Positions 43,782 through 47,251 of a stretch of DNA of 47,251 nt are shown here, piece after piece. The translations under genes were made by a program, and so were the position numbers. The DNA is from Neomoorella stamsii (lineage in GTDB: Bacteria; Bacillota; DSM-521; Neomoorellales; Neomoorellaceae). The notes beneath the pieces are model-generated. The model was not told the DNA's origin, ran no database searches, and was given only the letters and a program-made list of their open reading frames with translations. The DNA is taken from contig NZ_PVXL01000006.1 in NCBI RefSeq assembly GCF_002995805.1, positions 1 to 47,251 on the forward strand. Reading direction: 5' to 3'. The stretch's first letter is position 1. Each line of letters opens with the position of its first letter.

Positions 43782-44675
43782 TTATCCCACTAACCGTGTC
43801 AGGGTTACCCCAGGCGGCAAGTCTTCTTCGTTGATTGTCACCTGGTAGTCGGCAAAAGAGCGCGCTGCTTTTACTCCATCCCGGCGTTTAACAGTGATGA
43901 GTTTAAAGAGGTTGTCCGCCGGAGCGTTGCCCAGGGCGGATGCGTGGCTGAAGATATAAAGTCCCCGGCAGGCCATCATCCCGCGGCTGGCGGAACGATC
44001 CACATCCCACATCCGCTGCAGGGCTTCCCAGAAGACCTCCAGGTCGGCGGTGCTAACGCCGGTATCGGCGGCAAAATAAGGATTAAAAAATCCATAGCCC
44101 AAGTACAAGCCATAGGGTACCAGGGCTTTGCGGCCCATTTCGGTGACCTTGCCTCCCTCGCCCTGTTCGCCAGTGGCGGCATCCTCAACCCTGGTGATTG
44201 CGACGCGGGTAATCGAGATGTCCAGGGGAACGATGGGGTCGATTGACCGGGCAAAAGTTAGCTGCATTGGCCCCCGAACCTGGCCACAGTTGACGCCGGT
44301 AGTCATCACAGCGCCGAACATGCGGATATCATAGAAGTTCTGGCACATCCACTGCCTGGCCTTGTCGACGATCTCCCGGTTTTGTTTGCTGCCGGTGGAT
44401 TTTTCCCCGATGGCGTCATAGGCTTGCTGGTGCTGGGCGTTTAAAATGCCGTGATGCTGGACGTAAATCTTCATATTAGCTTCGCTGCCGCGGGTCATGT
44501 CCACCCAGTCACGGATTTTTCGTTTGAGGCAGACGTCGGTTACCAGCCCCTGCATAGTCTCGGGGTCAAGGCGCGGCAGGTTGCCGGCATCGGGATCGCC
44601 GTTGGGGTTGCCGTCCTGGACATCGAATAAGAGGACAAAATCATGGCGTACTTCAGGATTGGTATAAACGGTCAT
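43782..44675 (-). CDS. cas7: Cas7 (Csd2), type I-C Cascade backbone
   Basis: A 297-residue Cas7/Csd2. Typical stretches are FDVQDGNPNGDPDAGNLPRL near the start, the FGAVMTTGVNCGQVRGP region and the late GLYIFSH. Six or seven copies coat the crRNA spacer in type I-C Cascade. ATG at 44675 follows AGGAGGAG. It lies 44 bases after cas8c. Downstream of its stop is the degenerate repeat described at 43731, which may act as a processing site separating it from cas4. Confidence 0.97.
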   Translation of the reverse strand: MTVYTNPEVRHDFVLLFDVQDGNPNGDPDAGNLPRLDPETMQGLVTDVCLKRKIRDWVDMTRGSEANMKIYVQHHGILNAQHQQAYDAIGEKSTGSKQNREIVDKARQWMCQNFYDIRMFGAVMTTGVNCGQVRGPMQLTFARSIDPIVPLDISITRVAITRVEDAATGEQGEGGKVTEMGRKALVPYGLYLGYGFFNPYFAADTGVSTADLEVFWEALQRMWDVDRSASRGMMACRGLYIFSHASALGNAPADNLFKLITVKRRDGVKAARSFADYQVTINEEDLPPGVTLTRLVG

Positions 44676-44719
44676 TTTAAATCTCCTCCTGTATTGATAG
44701 TCATTTAGGTTTTAATGAG

Positions 44720-46402
44720 CTATGGCCGGGTTTCCTCCCCGTTTTCCTTTGAATTTGTGCCTTCCCAGTTGGCTGCCCGCTGGTGGTAATAACCCAGGGC
44801 GAAATAACCCTGTTCCTCCAGGGTTAAAACAGGAGGGAAGGACGAAAGGTTGCTTAGAACAGCTTCCAGGGACTGCTGCCAGTGATAGTAAAGGCCGGGC
44901 TTTTCCTTGCGCAGCTTGCCCAGGTGGCTCTGGCTGCCGCGCAGCAGCCTGCTGAAGACCGCTGCCGGCGCCGTGGAAGCAGTCCCATAAAAACGGTCGA
45001 CAATGGTGGCATTGACCCCTGGAAGGGCAGACCTCTGGATGCCTTCCAGGACGGCCAGGAGACGGCCGCACAGGTAAGCAGGGTTCCGGTTGGACGTGTC
45101 CAGCTTTTCCAAGGCAGATCCCTCCGCTAGATTTGGTTTTTGAGAGAGGAGAACCATTTTGATTAAAGCCGCCCGGGGACGGGTTATTTTTTCACGATCC
45201 TTTTCCGCCTGGGCCCGCTTTATGGCTTCATAGAGAAGCCAGTGGGGCAGGGCACCGCCCTTCAGGGCGAAGTGCAGGATGGCCTGGGGTGTTGCCGGTG
45301 GCAGGTCCTTGGGTTCCCGGACGGTGCTCAGGGCCAGGGGGAATAACCCCAGGGGCGGTCCTTCCCGGCCGCCGGCATCGACCAGCCGCTGTAAGGTAAA
45401 GTAGCGGCCCAGGTTGCGCTTGACATCTCCCACGGTCGTTTCCAGCCAGTCGCGCACTGCTATCCTAGCACCACTGGGGGCTAGAGCTGTAGCATAAAAT
45501 AGGTTGTCGACTTCAAGGTCCGCCTGGCGGCCGGTATACACTGAGGCCAGGAGGGCTTTGACATCCTCCGGCCGGGGATCGGAAATGAGGCTGGTGATGG
45601 AAAAACTGCTGGGCTCACGGGTCCAGAAGAGGTAGATACAGGAGCCCAGGCGCAGGTGGGTGGCATCATCTTCAATTAAAGCATTGGCCGCCTTACCGTA
45701 ACGCTCGGCGCAGTCGTAGCAGATGGGGGCAATCAGGGAAGCCTGCAAGCCATAGGATTCAAAGGCGGCAGCGTTGGCCGACACCAGGGCCATACCTGCT
45801 GTCTGCCCGCCGGGGATGCCTTTGATTTTTACTGGGTGACGCTCGGCGGGGGTTTTAAGCTGGCCGCAGAGCAGGCAGGTGGTAGCTTCTCCCTCCTGGG
45901 GATTGGTATAATCGGCCCAGAAGCTTTGTACATCCGGATCTTCTATCGGCAGGCGGCCATCGACCCGGAAGGTTAGATTATCGCCGGGGTTAAAATCCTC
46001 GGGGAGTCTAGCCCCTTCAGGGTCCCAGTTTTCCAGGAAGCGCAGGACCGCCTGAACGGATTTATTACCTGTAGAAATGGTGCACTGGCGTACCAGGTCG
46101 ATAAAGGCCCAGTGACATTCTTTTACCCGTTCCGGCTTTGACTTTTCATCGGCCAGGCCCAGGACGTAGTCGCCCCTATCGGCGAGCAGCTTTGGTTTAA
46201 CTCCTGAGGAGCGGACTATATTCGGGGCATACATCATTTTGCCGCGGTCCTTTCCCCTGGTTTCAGGCCCCGTGGCCGAAACAAAACCCAGCAAGTTACC
46301 CTGGCTGTCCAGATCGATAAACCAGCGGATGGGGGTTTTAATGTACATGACGGGGGGCAGGTCCAGGCGGGTGGAATACTCCCGCAGGCTTTCTAAGAGC
46401 AT
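44720..46402 (-). CDS. cas8c: Cas8c (Csd1), type I-C Cascade large subunit
   Basis: A 560-residue Csd1/Cas8c. It has the zinc-ribbon cysteines CLLCGQ and CYDCAERYG (about residues 178-230) and the typical N-terminus LPPVMYIKTPIRWFIDLD. Cas8c recognises the PAM, and in type I-C an internal start can also produce a Cas11-like small subunit; I did not find an internal start strong enough to call. ATG at 46402 with GGGAGGTG upstream lies 9 bases after cas5. Confidence 0.96.
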   Translation of the reverse strand: MLLESLREYSTRLDLPPVMYIKTPIRWFIDLDSQGNLLGFVSATGPETRGKDRGKMMYAPNIVRSSGVKPKLLADRGDYVLGLADEKSKPERVKECHWAFIDLVRQCTISTGNKSVQAVLRFLENWDPEGARLPEDFNPGDNLTFRVDGRLPIEDPDVQSFWADYTNPQEGEATTCLLCGQLKTPAERHPVKIKGIPGGQTAGMALVSANAAAFESYGLQASLIAPICYDCAERYGKAANALIEDDATHLRLGSCIYLFWTREPSSFSITSLISDPRPEDVKALLASVYTGRQADLEVDNLFYATALAPSGARIAVRDWLETTVGDVKRNLGRYFTLQRLVDAGGREGPPLGLFPLALSTVREPKDLPPATPQAILHFALKGGALPHWLLYEAIKRAQAEKDREKITRPRAALIKMVLLSQKPNLAEGSALEKLDTSNRNPAYLCGRLLAVLEGIQRSALPGVNATIVDRFYGTASTAPAAVFSRLLRGSQSHLGKLRKEKPGLYYHWQQSLEAVLSNLSSFPPVLTLEEQGYFALGYYHQRAANWEGTNSKENGEETRP

Positions 46403-46411
46403 GTGACGGTT

Positions 46412-47107
46412 TCACCTCCCGATTTCTTTATAAAGGTCTTGCGGCACCCGGAGGATGCCGTTTTCCAGGCGGGCGCTGAAGAATACGGGCCTGCCCTCGC
46501 CGCTGCCATCAGCGTTATACTGCAGGTCCAGCAGCATCCGGCCGAGATACTCACTGTGCCTGATGGGTTGATCGGCAGGACCGACCGGCCCGAAAAAGGC
46601 GGAGAATTCCCGGCAGCCCAGGTAAGGCCGGTGGTAGCACTGGCCGCGTTCCACCCGCCGCCGGAATTGGTCCCGGTATTTTGCCGGGTGGATATCCCGG
46701 GCGTGGGCGGCCATGACCTGTTCGGCACGGATTATGTAGGCTACTTCCCGCAGGGCCAGGGTATGGCGCTGGGCGCGGTCCTGGTCGGCATAATAGCCGC
46801 CGCCGTTCCTGGCCCAGCCGCGGGCGGTGGAAACGGCCATTTTGTTGTTCACTTCATTGCGTAAGATGGAGAAATACCGGATGGGCTTCAATACTTCAAT
46901 CTGCCGCACTCGCCAGCGAAACTCCGGCTTCCAAAAGATGGCCTCCAGGATGCCCCGGGCTGCCGATGGCGTCATAACGGGATAAGAAACCCGTTCCACC
47001 TTCATTTCCGGCCGGGTAAAACAGGCCAGGTCACCCCAGACTTTAACTGCCAGCCATCCTTCGACCCACGCCTGATCTGACGATCCGGCGCCAGCTGAAG
47101 AGTTCAT
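46412..47107 (-). CDS. cas5c: Cas5 (Cas5c/Cas5d), type I-C crRNA-processing nuclease
   Basis: A 231-residue Cas5 of the type I-C kind, which replaces Cas6 by cutting the repeat at the 3' base of its hairpin. The family block YPVMTPSAARGILEAIFWKP is at residues 42-61, and R114-H115 lie where catalytic Lys-His residues are known in Cas5d; the Arg in place of Lys is notable if the alignment holds. ATG at 47107 has AAGGAAAAG upstream. It is the first cas gene inside the window. Cas5 would also be the protein expected to see the isolated repeats within the cas mRNA. Confidence 0.95.
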   Translation of the reverse strand: MNSSAGAGSSDQAWVEGWLAVKVWGDLACFTRPEMKVERVSYPVMTPSAARGILEAIFWKPEFRWRVRQIEVLKPIRYFSILRNEVNNKMAVSTARGWARNGGGYYADQDRAQRHTLALREVAYIIRAEQVMAAHARDIHPAKYRDQFRRRVERGQCYHRPYLGCREFSAFFGPVGPADQPIRHSEYLGRMLLDLQYNADGSGEGRPVFFSARLENGILRVPQDLYKEIGR

Positions 47108-47178
47108 ACTTTTCCTTACACCATCCCTATCTCAATAATTTGCTTCTAGCTCGTTAAATAGCCTGCTCTCTTAGATTT

Positions 47179-47250
47179 TCATTTTTTATGATGAAGTCCA
47201 AGAGGGCAGACTAAACCTCCATCATCGTCCACAACAACAAGACGATGACT
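47179..47250 (-). CDS. Possible C-terminal end of a gene entering from beyond the window
   Basis: A minus-strand frame open from the window edge for 23 codons (RLVVVDDDGGLVCPLGLHHK) to TGA at 47179, 71 bases before cas5. In type I-C loci this is the usual place of cas3, but 23 residues are too few to assign. It may be chance. The gap 47108-47178 holds the cas5 ribosome binding site and no clear promoter. Confidence 0.3.
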   Translation of the reverse strand, partial: SHRLVVVDDDGGLVCPLGLHHKK

Positions 47251-47251
47251 T

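Overview
The window looks like chromosome of a Gram-positive, Firmicutes-type anaerobe. Shine-Dalgarno sites are strong (GGAGG, AGGAGG), TTG and GTG starts are frequent, and the repair nuclease is AddAB rather than RecBCD. The GC-rich core, the FixABCX-type electron-transfer genes and the type I-C CRISPR locus would fit a thermophilic clostridial lineage such as Moorella. That genus name comes from memory of such genomes, not from a search, and is tentative. Base composition changes along the window: 0.3-5.7 kb is clearly AT-rich, 5.7-8.9 kb intermediate, 9-21.5 kb very GC-rich, and the rest mixed.

Layout. (1) 356-5714, plus: an Old Yellow Enzyme-type flavin/Fe-S reductase followed by EtfA, FixC, FixX and EtfB, probably a membrane-linked or bifurcating electron-transfer module feeding an enoate-type reductase. 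(2) 5731-8881, plus: a Gfo/Idh/MocA oxidoreductase, a TIM-barrel sugar isomerase and a ROK kinase, closed by a terminator. (3) 9086-21441, plus: a tight repair operon of an SbcD/YhaO-like nuclease, a YhaN-like ATPase with a hydrophobic centre, AddB and AddA. (4) 21498-25604, minus: a small unknown protein, a PAS-only membrane sensor and a NarL-type response regulator/histidine kinase pair. It diverges from two YeiH/UPF0324 transporters and a 42-residue membrane protein (26023-28775), followed by a Tat-exported D-aminoacylase-like amidohydrolase.

(5) 30.5-47.2 kb is a defence island. It starts with a wrecked Wadjet (JetABCD) system: jetA is truncated and frameshifted, jetB is missing, jetC is broken, and jetD is split into two swapped pieces that share a perfect 36-bp direct repeat. 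A type III restriction-modification pair (mod intact, res cut off after its Walker A motif) and a symporter remnant lie between the jetD pieces. Next come a flavodoxin/SCP2/membrane fusion protein, a WYL-domain regulator that diverges across a perfect 10-bp palindrome from a HIRAN-domain protein, a 14-repeat CRISPR array, and a minus-strand type I-C operon cas5-cas8c-cas7-cas4-cas1-cas2. No cas3 lies inside the window.

Most unusual signals. The cas operon carries two isolated degenerate CRISPR repeats, in the sense orientation, just before cas4 and cas2, and a repeat-handle-like ribosome binding site before cas1. Each adaptation gene is therefore preceded by repeat-derived sequence that Cas5 might bind or cut. 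The array holds a 215-bp tandem duplication and one spacer present three times, including at the leader-proximal position. The WYL-palindrome-HIRAN module beside the array looks like a separately regulated defence unit.
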